A stretch of 64,000 nucleotides of DNA, taken from NCBI GenBank assembly GCA_009379925.1, contig WHSU01000003.1:108120-172119 (forward strand), given 5' to 3'. Source of the stretch: Dehalococcoidia bacterium. GTDB lineage: Bacteria > Chloroflexota > Dehalococcoidia > UBA2979. A model generated the notes under the pieces. The model was not told the DNA's origin and ran no database searches. It was given only the letters and a program-made list of their open reading frames with translations. This document shows, one piece after another, positions 23,690 through 31,131 of this stretch; within the stretch, counting starts at the first letter, position 1, and every line of letters starts with the position of its first letter. A program made the translations under genes and the position numbers.

Positions 23690-24949
23690 CTATGCTCCAC
23701 CGGCCGTCGCACCGGCCAGCGACCGGCGCGCGTCGAGTGCTTCCACGAACCGGTCCGCGTTTGCGGTCACCCGCACCGGCTCGTCTACTTCGTCGATCAC
23801 CGCCTCGAGGGTCTTGAGGCCGGCGCCGGTGATGAATGCGACCGTCTCCTCGTCGCGGCGGATGAAGCCAGCGTCCACCATCTGCTTCAGACAGGCGACG
23901 GTCACGCCGCCGGCCGTCTCGGCGAAGATGCCCTCCGTCTCGGCGAGCAGCTTGATGCCCTGCACGATCTCGTCGTCGGTCACCATGGCCGCGCCGCCGC
24001 CGGTCTCCTGCATCTGCTTCAACGCATAGTACCCGTCCGCCGGGTTTCCGATGGCGAGCGAGCGCGCGATGGTGTTCGGCTTCTGCGGCACGAAGTTCAG
24101 CGTCTCCGCCTCGTACGCCGTCGCGATGGGGGAGCAGCCGGTCGCCTGCGCGCCGGACATGCGCGTGTGCGGCTCATCGATGAGCCCCACCTTGTGGAAC
24201 TCCTGGAAGCCCTTCCAGATCTTGGTGAACAGGGAGCCCGAGGCCATCGGCGCCACCACGTGGTCGGGCGTCCGCCAGCCGAGCTGCTCCGCCACCTCGA
24301 AGGCCAGCGTGCGCGAGCCCTCCGCGTAGTAGGGACGCACGTTGATGTTCACGAAGGCCCACGGGTAGCTCATCGACAGCTCGGTGCAGAGCCGGTTCAC
24401 GTCGTCGTAGGAGCCCTCCACCATCACCAGCGTCGGGTGGTAGATGGCGCTGCCGACGACCTTGCCCTGCTCCAGGTCGTCCGGGATGAAGACGAAGCAC
24501 TCCATCCCCGCGGCCGCCGAGTGGGCGGCCACCGAGTTCGCCAGGTTGCCGGTGCTGGCGCACGCCATCGCGTCGAAGCCGAACTGCCGGGCGCGGGCGA
24601 TGGCGACGCTCACCACTCGGTCCTTGAACGACCACGAGGGGTTCACGGTGTCGTTCTTCAGCCAGAGCGTGTCCAGCCCCACGGCCTTCGCCAGCCGGTC
24701 CGCCTTGATCAACGGCGTGTACCCGGTGCCGATGTCCACCTTGTGCTGCGGGTCGCACGGCAGGAAGTCCGCGTAGCGCCAGAGCGTCGAGGGCCCGCGC
24801 TCGATGCTGTCGCGCGTGGCCGCCTCGCGGATGCCGTCGTAGTCGTAGGCGACCTCCAGGGGGCCGAAGCAGAACTCGCACGAGAAGATGGGGTCCAGCG
24901 GGTACTCCCGCCCGCATTCTCTACAGCGGAGTGCACGGTCAAAGCTCAT
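23690..24949 (-). CDS. thrC: Threonine synthase-like PLP enzyme under SAM riboswitch
   Basis: 419 residues. An N-terminal zinc ribbon (CREC and CEFC) precedes a fold-type II PLP domain: TPLIKADRLAKAVG, PLP Lys in NPSWSFKDRVVS, CASTGNLANSVAAH, and APMASGSLFTKIWKG. Threonine synthase converts O-phosphohomoserine to threonine. Control by SAM and position before the NIL and carrier genes is odd for threonine synthesis. It could instead be a paralogue adding carrier-bound sulfur to O-phosphohomoserine, as CysM does with O-phosphoserine. That alternative is only inferred. Confidence 0.85.
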   Translation of the reverse strand: MSFDRALRCRECGREYPLDPIFSCEFCFGPLEVAYDYDGIREAATRDSIERGPSTLWRYADFLPCDPQHKVDIGTGYTPLIKADRLAKAVGLDTLWLKNDTVNPSWSFKDRVVSVAIARARQFGFDAMACASTGNLANSVAAHSAAAGMECFVFIPDDLEQGKVVGSAIYHPTLVMVEGSYDDVNRLCTELSMSYPWAFVNINVRPYYAEGSRTLAFEVAEQLGWRTPDHVVAPMASGSLFTKIWKGFQEFHKVGLIDEPHTRMSGAQATGCSPIATAYEAETLNFVPQKPNTIARSLAIGNPADGYYALKQMQETGGGAAMVTDDEIVQGIKLLAETEGIFAETAGGVTVACLKQMVDAGFIRRDEETVAFITGAGLKTLEAVIDEVDEPVRVTANADRFVEALDARRSLAGATAGGA

Positions 24950-25019
24950 TGCTCGTCATCCTCGTTGCGTTCGTTGTCACAGGGCGCGCAGGGCCGCGCC
25001 CGACTGGCGGTGTCGGGGG

Positions 25020-25067
25020 AGCCCGATGCGCGAGGCCGTCGCCGCGAGGCGGGCCCGCGATCGGGCT
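25020..25067 (-). promoter_or_regulatory. Large hairpin between leader peptide and thrC (attenuator candidate)
   Basis: On the minus strand AGCCCGATCGCG pairs with CGCGCATCGGGCT. Inside, GGCC/GGCC and CGCC-TCGC-GGCG extend the stem. The 48-base element begins inside the stop codon of the 27-codon leader ORF. There is no T-run after it, so rho-type or translational effects are as likely as intrinsic termination. Confidence 0.45.
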
Positions 25068-25149
25068 AGCGCATCACCATCGTGCGCCCGTCGGGCGCGA
25101 GCGGCGCTGGTCGCGTGGGATGCGGAGGGGTCGTCGTGGGGTCGGTCAT
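25066..25149 (-). CDS. Putative leader peptide before thrC
   Basis: 27 codons from ATG 25149: MTDPTTTPPHPTRPAPLAPD, then GRTMVMR and TAG. Six Thr, with three in a row, and two Met near the end could sense Thr/Met-tRNA supply. Pro is equally abundant, so base composition may explain some of this. A weak AGGG ribosome site is present. The stop overlaps the base of the 48-base hairpin, a typical attenuation layout. Confidence 0.35.
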   Translation of the reverse strand: MTDPTTTPPHPTRPAPLAPDGRTMVMR

Positions 25150-25231
25150 CTGCCCTGACATCGGAGCGCCTCTCGTTCATCTCTCCCGGCGGCCGCGCCG
25201 CTCACGCGGAGCCCCTCGAGGGGCCTCCATT

Positions 25232-25325
25232 GAGCGGATCCACCGAGTCGGAGTTGGCACCGTGTCCACCCCGGCGAAGGGTGTCCGGTTGCCGCGGTTT
25301 CGCAGGGCCGAGCCCTCCACCGCTC
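25232..25325 (-). ncRNA. SAM-I (S-box) riboswitch
   Basis: Read on the minus strand: P1 GAGCGG/CCGCTC closes the element. The core GGTGGAGGGCTCGGCCCT is followed by GCGAAACCGCGGCAACC, then the P3 hairpin, then GGTGCCAACTCC. These are the invariant S-box blocks (GGUGGAGGG, GCCC, GAAxCC, CGGCAACC, GGUGCCAA). It binds S-adenosylmethionine and normally shuts off sulfur/methionine genes. It is oriented towards thrC, NIL, carrier and SRPBCC genes, with about 280 bases of leader in between. A GCCCCTCGAGGGGC hairpin (about 25210-25223) just downstream may be part of the expression platform. Confidence 0.95.
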
Positions 25326-25489
25326 TGGATGAACCGCGTCGCGCGCACAACACGATGGATCGAGGCTAGAAGCGGCTGATCCTTCTGTCAATTCGCCGTC
25401 ACTCGCGGCAGCGCTCGACGGCCTTGCACCGCTGCCCCTTCCGGCGTATGACACACATCATGGATGCGGGCGCGGATCGGAGGGCTCTC

Positions 25490-25783
25490 GTGCCTAGCTA
25501 TCTGTCGCTGCTCAAGTGGACCGACCAGGGTGTGCGCGCCGTGAAGGAGAGCCCGCAGCGGATCGACCAGGCGAAGCAGGCGGTCGAGCAGGCCGGCGGC
25601 CGGATGATCTTCTACTACATGCTGCTCGGCGAGTACGACGTCGCCTCGCTCCTCGAGTTCCCCGACGATGAGACGGCCACGCGGGTGTTGCTCACCCTCG
25701 GCTCGCAGGGCAATGTCCGGACGACAACGATGAAAGCGTTCACCGAGGACGAGGCGCGGCAGATCATCGGCAGCCTGCCTTAG
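25490..25783 (+). CDS. GYD-domain protein
   Basis: 97 residues from GTG 25490, preceded by GGAGGG. A small ferredoxin-like fold: YLSLLKWTDQGVRAVKESPQRIDQAKQAVE, GGRMIFYYMLLGEYDVASLLEFPDD, and LLTLGSQGNVRTTTMKAFTEDE. The GEYD segment names the family. Function is unknown. It converges on the flotillin gene with overlapping stop codons. Confidence 0.85.
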   Translation: MPSYLSLLKWTDQGVRAVKESPQRIDQAKQAVEQAGGRMIFYYMLLGEYDVASLLEFPDDETATRVLLTLGSQGNVRTTTMKAFTEDEARQIIGSLP

Positions 25784-27336
25784 CCGATCGGCGCCCCGTC
25801 CGGCTCAGCGCCCTCGGGTGCGGTCTGCACCTCGACCGGCCGAGGCGCGCCGTTGCCGTCCGTCTTCGCGTCGGTGACGCGGCGGCCAAGCAGGCCCGCG
25901 AGGTCCACGCCGAGCACGCTCTGCATCGTCTCGTTGAGGGCGCCGAGGGTCTGCGGGCTGATGTTGAGCATGCGGTCGATCGGTCCCGATGACCCGTTGC
26001 CGTTGTGGCCGCCACCGCCGAGGTCGACGAGGCGGATCTCGGAGACCTGGCCCAGCGGGGCAGCCGCGGCACGCACCATCTCGGGGAGCACCTGGATCAG
26101 GCCGGTGGCGATCTCCAGCTCGCGGGCGGCGTCGTTGAACTGCTTCAGCGCTTCCGCCTTCTGGAGCAGACCTTCGGCTTCCGCCACCAGCTTCGCGCGC
26201 TCGGCTTCTGCCTGCGCAAGGCCCACCGCCCGCACCTGGTCCGCCTCCGCCTCACCGCGCTTCCGCACCTCCTCGGCGCGGGCGATCGCCTCGGCCTCGA
26301 TGCGGTAGCGGGTGGCGTCCGTGCGCGCGTTCTCCACGTCGCGCTGGGCCTCGGCTTGCAGCGTCTGCTTCTGCTTGTCCGCCTCCGCGATCGCGACGAC
26401 CTCCGCCTCCAGCTCCTCACGGCGCTGTGAGGCGCGTCGCCTCGCGAGCTCGGTCGAGGCGTCGGCGACGGCCTGTTCGGCCTCTGCGGTGGCCTCGAAG
26501 CCCGCCTGTTCGGCACGCGCGATCTCACGCCGGCGGTCGGCGTCCGCCTTCGCGACGCGGACGTCGCGGTCGCGCTGCGCCTCCGCGATGGCCGCTGCCG
26601 CCTCGGCCTCCGCCACCTGCGACTGGCGCTTCGCCTCGGCCTCCGCAATCGCGGCGTCCTGCTCGGCGTGCGCGATCCCGATCCGGGCGTCGCGCTTCAC
26701 CTCGGCGGTGCGGCGGTCACCGAGGGCGTCGAGGTAGCCCTCGGCGTCGTTGATCTCGCGCAGGGTGAACGTGTCCAGCTCGATGCCAAGGCGCGCGAGT
26801 TCGGCCTGGGCGTCGCGAGCGACCTCTTCCTGGAACTTGGTGCGGTCCTGGTAGATCTCCTCCGGCGTCAGGCGGCCACAGATCGAACGCAGGCTGCCTT
26901 CCAGCACCGCCTGCACGTCGACCTCGATCTCCTTCTGGTCGCGGCCCAGGTATCGCTCGGCCGCCGACACGATGGAGTCGTCGTCGCTGCCCACCTTGAA
27001 CAGCGCCGTGCCCTCGACGGTCAGGGGGACGCCTTCCTTCGAGATCGCGTTGTGCGTGCCGACGCTGGCGCTCATCACGTGGAGCGAGAGCCGCCCGATC
27101 TGCTCGACGACGGGAAGCACGATGCCACCGCCGTTGCGGATCACACGCCAGCCGACGGTCTCGGTGGTCCCGTCCGGCCTCATGATGCGCCGCCGGCGGC
27201 CCGAGACGACGAGGATCTCGTCTGGCCCGGCCTTGTAGTAGCGCGACGCGAGCGCGCTGAAGACCACGAAGACGGTCGCGATCAGGATGACCGCGATCAA
27301 ACCGATGCCGAATCCGAAGCCGATGCCCAGGTCCAT
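25780..27336 (-). CDS. Flotillin-like SPFH protein
   Basis: 518 residues. An N-terminal hydrophobic anchor (GIGLIAVILIATVFVVFSAL) is followed by a PHB/SPFH domain (RRRIMRPDGTTETVGWRVIRNGGG, GVPLTVEGTALFKV, RSICGRLTPEEIYQDRTKF). A long Ala/Glu/Arg coiled coil (residues about 200-400) and a Gly-rich tail complete it. Flotillins scaffold ordered membrane domains. The NfeD-like gene upstream on the same strand is the usual partner (compare yuaF-yuaG). Confidence 0.93.
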   Translation of the reverse strand: MDLGIGFGFGIGLIAVILIATVFVVFSALASRYYKAGPDEILVVSGRRRRIMRPDGTTETVGWRVIRNGGGIVLPVVEQIGRLSLHVMSASVGTHNAISKEGVPLTVEGTALFKVGSDDDSIVSAAERYLGRDQKEIEVDVQAVLEGSLRSICGRLTPEEIYQDRTKFQEEVARDAQAELARLGIELDTFTLREINDAEGYLDALGDRRTAEVKRDARIGIAHAEQDAAIAEAEAKRQSQVAEAEAAAAIAEAQRDRDVRVAKADADRRREIARAEQAGFEATAEAEQAVADASTELARRRASQRREELEAEVVAIAEADKQKQTLQAEAQRDVENARTDATRYRIEAEAIARAEEVRKRGEAEADQVRAVGLAQAEAERAKLVAEAEGLLQKAEALKQFNDAARELEIATGLIQVLPEMVRAAAAPLGQVSEIRLVDLGGGGHNGNGSSGPIDRMLNISPQTLGALNETMQSVLGVDLAGLLGRRVTDAKTDGNGAPRPVEVQTAPEGAEPDGAPIG

Positions 27337-27360
27337 AGCCGTGCCCCCGCCCGCCGAGCG

Positions 27361-27900
27361 CTACTCAGCCCCCGCGGCCGAGGTCGCCTGGCTCTCTGTC
27401 GTTACAATCACCTCGCCACCGACGACGCGCTCGATGCGCACCACCGTGCCCTCCGGGATCACCGTCTGCCGGGTGGAACGCGCGACCGCGCGATGGCGTC
27501 CGCCCGCGCGGCGGTACTCGATGTAGCCGACACTCCCCGGGGCGATGCGCAGGGTCACGATCGCTTCCGTGCCGACTAGCTCATCGAGGCCGAAGTTCGT
27601 GCTGCCCGCCTGTCGCTGGAGCATCCGGCCCATGAACACCACGCTCCCGGCCAGCGGTAGACCGCCCAGCATTCCGCCGAACGCGGAGACCAGCGGGTCG
27701 ACACCCCAGTAGCCGCTGAACAACCAGCCGATTGCGCCGAAGCCCGCCAGGAACGCGGAGATGGTGTGGATGTTGAGAAGGCCGTCGCCGAAGTCTCCGT
27801 CCCCGGCGATGTCCGCGCCGAGGTCGCCCGCGACATCGACCACCTCGCCGAAGACGTAGGACACGATGAGCACGCCGAAGCCGACGATCGCCAGCAGCAT
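27361..27900 (-). CDS. NfeD-like membrane protein
   Basis: About 179 residues from ATG 27900. TM segments (MLLAIVGFGVLIVSYVFGEVV, ISAFLAGFGAIGWLFSGYWG, GGLPLAGSVVF) are followed by an OB-fold NfeD domain (LVGTEAIVTLRIAPGSVGYIEYR, VIPEGTVVRIERVVGGEVIV). The frame stays protein-like upstream (LDLGDLFNVERNLDTTIF), and GAGAGGGG lies 8 bases before a CTG at 27954. An unusual CTG start is therefore possible. Partner of the flotillin 24 bases downstream. Confidence 0.8.
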   Translation of the reverse strand: MLLAIVGFGVLIVSYVFGEVVDVAGDLGADIAGDGDFGDGLLNIHTISAFLAGFGAIGWLFSGYWGVDPLVSAFGGMLGGLPLAGSVVFMGRMLQRQAGSTNFGLDELVGTEAIVTLRIAPGSVGYIEYRRAGGRHRAVARSTRQTVIPEGTVVRIERVVGGEVIVTTESQATSAAGAE

Positions 27901-28111
27901 GAAGATCGTCGTGTCCAGGTTGCGTTCGACGTTGAAGAGGTCGCCGAGGTCCAGCGCGGGTCCCCTCTCGCTCGGCCGTCGATGCGCCCGAAGCCTACCA
28001 CGAACGCCATGTCCCGATGCCGCGGCTGCCATCGGGGCGCACAGAGGCGGATCGGGTCGGTTCAGAGTGACTATCGACGGTCCGTGGTGGCTGAGAAGCG
28101 TCGGCCGGGGC

Positions 28112-28375
28112 TCAGCCCCGCGCGGCCAGTACCGCCGCCCGCACCGCCTCCAGGTCGACGGGCTCGCGCGTCACGACCATGCCGCCCACCGCGACCACGG
28201 GGATCTCGACGAGGAAGCGGCGGTGCAGGTCCTCATCCGACTCGATGTCGACGCGCTCGAGGCGCATCGGCAGGGTGACCGCGAGGGCCTCGAGTCGGGC
28301 GGCGGCCGCCTCGCACAGGTGGCAGCCGGCGCGCTCGTAGAGCGTGACTTCGACGACGCCGTCCGCGTCCGTCAT
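28112..28375 (-). CDS. Glutaredoxin-like (DUF836-type) protein
   Basis: 87 residues with the thioredoxin fold: VTLYERAGCHLCEAAAARLEAL (CxxC redox site GCHLC), then ESDEDLHRRFLVEIPVVAVGG with the cis-Pro. It starts inside the lgt stop codon (ATGA overlap), so the two are translated together. Probable thiol-disulfide role; the partner is unknown. Confidence 0.85.
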   Translation of the reverse strand: MTDADGVVEVTLYERAGCHLCEAAAARLEALAVTLPMRLERVDIESDEDLHRRFLVEIPVVAVGGMVVTREPVDLEAVRAAVLAARG

Positions 28376-29283
28376 CGGCCGCTACGCGTCGCCGCTCGTC
28401 GGTCGCGCCTCGGGCCGCCGGATGCGGGCTCGGGCGCCGGAGGCGGTGGCGGCAGGTCCTCGCCGGGCGCGGGCACCGGCGGGCGCGTCGCGAAGTAGTA
28501 GACGAAGGGGATCGCCCCGAGCACGACGAGCACCGAGACAGTCTGCGGCACGCGGATCAGGCCCAGCGGCCCCTCGGCGGAGTCGAGCCGCAGGTAGGTG
28601 AGGAAGAAGCGCATCACCGCGTAGCCGATGAGGAACGTGAAGAACGTCAGGCCGGCCCGGTGCCGGAAGACGCCGTAGAAGACGTAGAACAGCAGCCCGA
28701 GGATGGCGATGTCGCCCAGCAGCTCGTAGGTCGTGGCCGGGTGGTGCGGCCCCACGGCGATCGAGTGGGCGAAGGCGGGCGAGTCCGCGTTCGTGTAGGT
28801 CGCGCCCCACGGCAGGTCGGTTGCCTTCGCCAGGTGCTCACCGTTGATCAGGTCGCCGATGCGGCCGATCGCCATGCCCGTGATCAGGCCGAAGGAGGCG
28901 ATGTCCAGCCCTCGGCCGATCGGGTAACCGCGCCACAGCCCGAAGAGCAGCGCGCCCAGCACGCCGCCCAGCACGGCGCCCCAGATGGAGATGCCGCCCT
29001 CCGTGATCGCGAAGATCTCGGCGGGATTCGAGCCGTAGAAGTCCCAGTGTTCCGCGACGAAGAGCAGCCGCGCGCCGACGATGCCGCTCGGCACGCCCAC
29101 CAGCGCCAGTGTATACGCGTCGTCCTCGTCGTAACGCACGACCTTCGCCATGCGCAGCGACAACTGCACGCCCACGAGGATGCCGATGGCGGTGAAGAGG
29201 CCGTGCCACGTGAGCAGGAACCCACCGATCTCGGTGATGTTCGGGCTCCACGGGATCTCGATGGCCAGCATGGGGTTCGGCAC
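28372..29283 (-). CDS. lgt: Prolipoprotein diacylglyceryl transferase
   Basis: 303 residues, about seven TM helices. Lgt adds diacylglycerol to the lipobox Cys of prolipoproteins. The signature is GMAIGRIGDLINGEHLAKATDLPWG, where Arg and Gly/Asn are catalytic in E. coli; HPATTYELLGDI and a C-terminal GLIRVP segment also match. The Pro-rich C-terminal tail (about 30 residues) is not usual. Lipoproteins in this window (29426, 45622, 46245) are likely substrates. Confidence 0.95.
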   Translation of the reverse strand: MPNPMLAIEIPWSPNITEIGGFLLTWHGLFTAIGILVGVQLSLRMAKVVRYDEDDAYTLALVGVPSGIVGARLLFVAEHWDFYGSNPAEIFAITEGGISIWGAVLGGVLGALLFGLWRGYPIGRGLDIASFGLITGMAIGRIGDLINGEHLAKATDLPWGATYTNADSPAFAHSIAVGPHHPATTYELLGDIAILGLLFYVFYGVFRHRAGLTFFTFLIGYAVMRFFLTYLRLDSAEGPLGLIRVPQTVSVLVVLGAIPFVYYFATRPPVPAPGEDLPPPPPAPEPASGGPRRDRRAATRSGR

Positions 29284-29385
29284 GGACCACGGCTCCTGGC
29301 ACTGCGGTGGAGGGGAGTGCCTCCCATGCTAACCGGCGCGCCGGGCCGGTGATAGGGACACCGGGGCTGCGCGGGCGGCGCGCGT

Positions 29386-29410
29386 CCTTCGACGGGCTCA
29401 GGATGAACGG
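29386..29410 (+). repeat. Dispersed repeat (family A)
   Basis: CCTTCGACGGGCTCAGGATGAACGG, in the space between lgt and the M23 gene. It matches the units at 20190, 38034 and 59714 at most positions. Confidence 0.75.
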
Positions 29411-29425
29411 AGCGCGCGCCGCTTG

Positions 29426-30211
29426 CTACGCCACCGGCTCGAACAGGCGCTGGTAGAGGCCCCGTACCTCCTCGGGCGGGAGGTCCTTGCCCAGGAAGCC
29501 GTCCTCGATGCGCACCTCGGCGTGCAGGTGCAACTCGGTGCCGGGCGCCGTCACGGACTCGGGCGTCCCGGACTCGCCCACCGCTCCGATCACGTCGCCG
29601 GCGTAGACATCGAGGCCGGGCGCCACGCCGTCGGCAACACCGGAGAGGTGCGCGTAGCGGGTCACGATGCCGTTCCCGTGGTCCACCCACACCTGCCGCC
29701 CGCGGTAGACGTCCAGCGTCTCCGGGTCCGAGTCGCCCTGCTCCGCCGTCTTCGCATCGAGCCGCTCGACATCCTCGAGGGTCAGTTCCTCATAGTCGTG
29801 GTCGGCGCGCACCACGACTCCGCGGTACATCGCCCGCACGGGCGTGCCGAGGCTGATATCGGTGCACACATCGCCGTGGTAGAAGTCGACGCCCTCATGC
29901 ACGCCGTTGCGGTACGCCCGAGGTGCGTTCGGCATGACCTCGTCCCGGGACGGCAGGCAGGCCTCCTCGATGGGGATGGCAAACCCGGTGAGGTCGTCCG
30001 CGTCCAGGTCGCTGGGCGGCGCCGTCGGGCTGAAGGGCACGGCCTCGACCGTCGCGGAGGGCGCCGGCGCGCCCGCATCCGGCGCGTCACCCACCGGCGA
30101 GCCGTCCGCGAACACCATCACCTCGGGGTCCGCGTCGCCACCGATGCAGGCCGCGAGGCCCGCCGCCAGCGGCACACCGGCGAGGAACACGACGAAGTGC
30201 CGGCGGGGCAT
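29426..30211 (-). CDS. M23-family peptidase lipoprotein
   Basis: 261 residues from MPRRHFVVFLAG. A signal with twin arginines and a lipobox (AAGLAAC) suggests a lipid anchor, possibly Tat-exported. A Thr/Pro/Asp-rich linker leads to a LytM/M23 domain with GVHEGVDFYHG (H-x3-D), VWVDHGNGIVTRYAHL and the HLHAE motif. Zinc ligands are thus present, so it may cut peptidoglycan cross-links. An insert of about 35 residues (DHDYEELTLEDVERLDAKT) lies before the second strand pair. Confidence 0.87.
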   Translation of the reverse strand: MPRRHFVVFLAGVPLAAGLAACIGGDADPEVMVFADGSPVGDAPDAGAPAPSATVEAVPFSPTAPPSDLDADDLTGFAIPIEEACLPSRDEVMPNAPRAYRNGVHEGVDFYHGDVCTDISLGTPVRAMYRGVVVRADHDYEELTLEDVERLDAKTAEQGDSDPETLDVYRGRQVWVDHGNGIVTRYAHLSGVADGVAPGLDVYAGDVIGAVGESGTPESVTAPGTELHLHAEVRIEDGFLGKDLPPEEVRGLYQRLFEPVA

Positions 30212-30354
30212 CCGGGAGGCTCGGCGGCGGCGGATCGTTCGATGCAGCGGCACAGCAGCTCCACTCGCTGCCCCGCCACACCCCGAGCATCGGAAGGATG
30301 CGCCGGAGGGTCAACCCACGCGCCCGGCGCGTATCAGCGGACCGTCAGCCAGGT

Positions 30355-31131
30355 CTACCGAGCGATGCCGTCGAAGCGGGGGGCGCGGTGGCGGGCTACC
30401 TCGGCGGCGGAAGCGTGCGCGCGCTCCGCGTAAGGTGCGGGACGGCGCTCGAGGCCGATGTCGGTGCCGGTGCGGTGTCGAAGCGCGGCTTCCAGCAGGT
30501 GGTCGAGCAGCGTCGGGTTCTTCGGCAGCAACGAGCCGTGGAGGTACGTCCCGATGGCCTGCCGGTAGACCGCGCCCTCCGTGCCGTCGCCGCCGTTGTT
30601 GCCCCATCCGTACTCGATGGTGGCGAACGGCGCGGCGTGCGGCCCGAGGTAGGTGCGCCCGGCGTGGTTCTCGAAGCCCACGACCTCGCCGAGGCCGGTG
30701 ACGTGGCTCTTCGCCACCACGTCGCCGATGCAGCGCGGCCACCCCGCGCCCGGCGCGACCGTCGTCACGTCGAACAGGCCGATGCCGGGGATCTCCTCGC
30801 CCATGTGGTCGCGGTACCAGCGCCCGAAGAGCTGGAACCCGCCGCACACGGTGAGCATCGCCACGTCGTGCTCCGCCCACGCGCGCAGCTGCTCGCCGCG
30901 ACCGGCGAGTTCCGAGGCGATGCGCCGCTGCTCGCGGTCTTGCCCGCCGCCGATCAGCACCAGGTCCGCGTCCGCCGGCAGGCGGTCACCGAGGCTGACC
31001 GGGGACACATCGAGCGCGAGCCCGTATTCCTTCGCGCGCTGGGAGACGGCGATCACGTTGCCACGGTCGGCGTAGACGTTCATCACGTCGTCGTAGAGGG
31101 TCACGACGCGCACCGGCGGCGTCCCGCTCAT
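30355..31131 (-). CDS. gatD: Lipid II isoglutaminyl synthase, glutaminase subunit GatD
   Basis: 258 residues, a CobB/CobQ-like class I amidotransferase. The nucleophile lies in MLTVCGGFQLFG and the partner His in GTYLHGSLLPKNP; LVLIGGGQDREQ is the early glycine turn. GatD supplies ammonia for amidation of the stem-peptide D-Glu by MurT. It overlaps murT by 4 bp (ATGA). The pair implies that the organism makes peptidoglycan with D-isoglutamine. Confidence 0.93.
   Translation of the reverse strand: MSGTPPVRVVTLYDDVMNVYADRGNVIAVSQRAKEYGLALDVSPVSLGDRLPADADLVLIGGGQDREQRRIASELAGRGEQLRAWAEHDVAMLTVCGGFQLFGRWYRDHMGEEIPGIGLFDVTTVAPGAGWPRCIGDVVAKSHVTGLGEVVGFENHAGRTYLGPHAAPFATIEYGWGNNGGDGTEGAVYRQAIGTYLHGSLLPKNPTLLDHLLEAALRHRTGTDIGLERRPAPYAERAHASAAEVARHRAPRFDGIAR

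Noticed and set aside
24977-25180. 67-residue ORF between the riboswitch and thrC
   Set aside because: Arg/Ala/Asp-rich without fold; overlaps the hairpin and the better-placed 27-codon leader.
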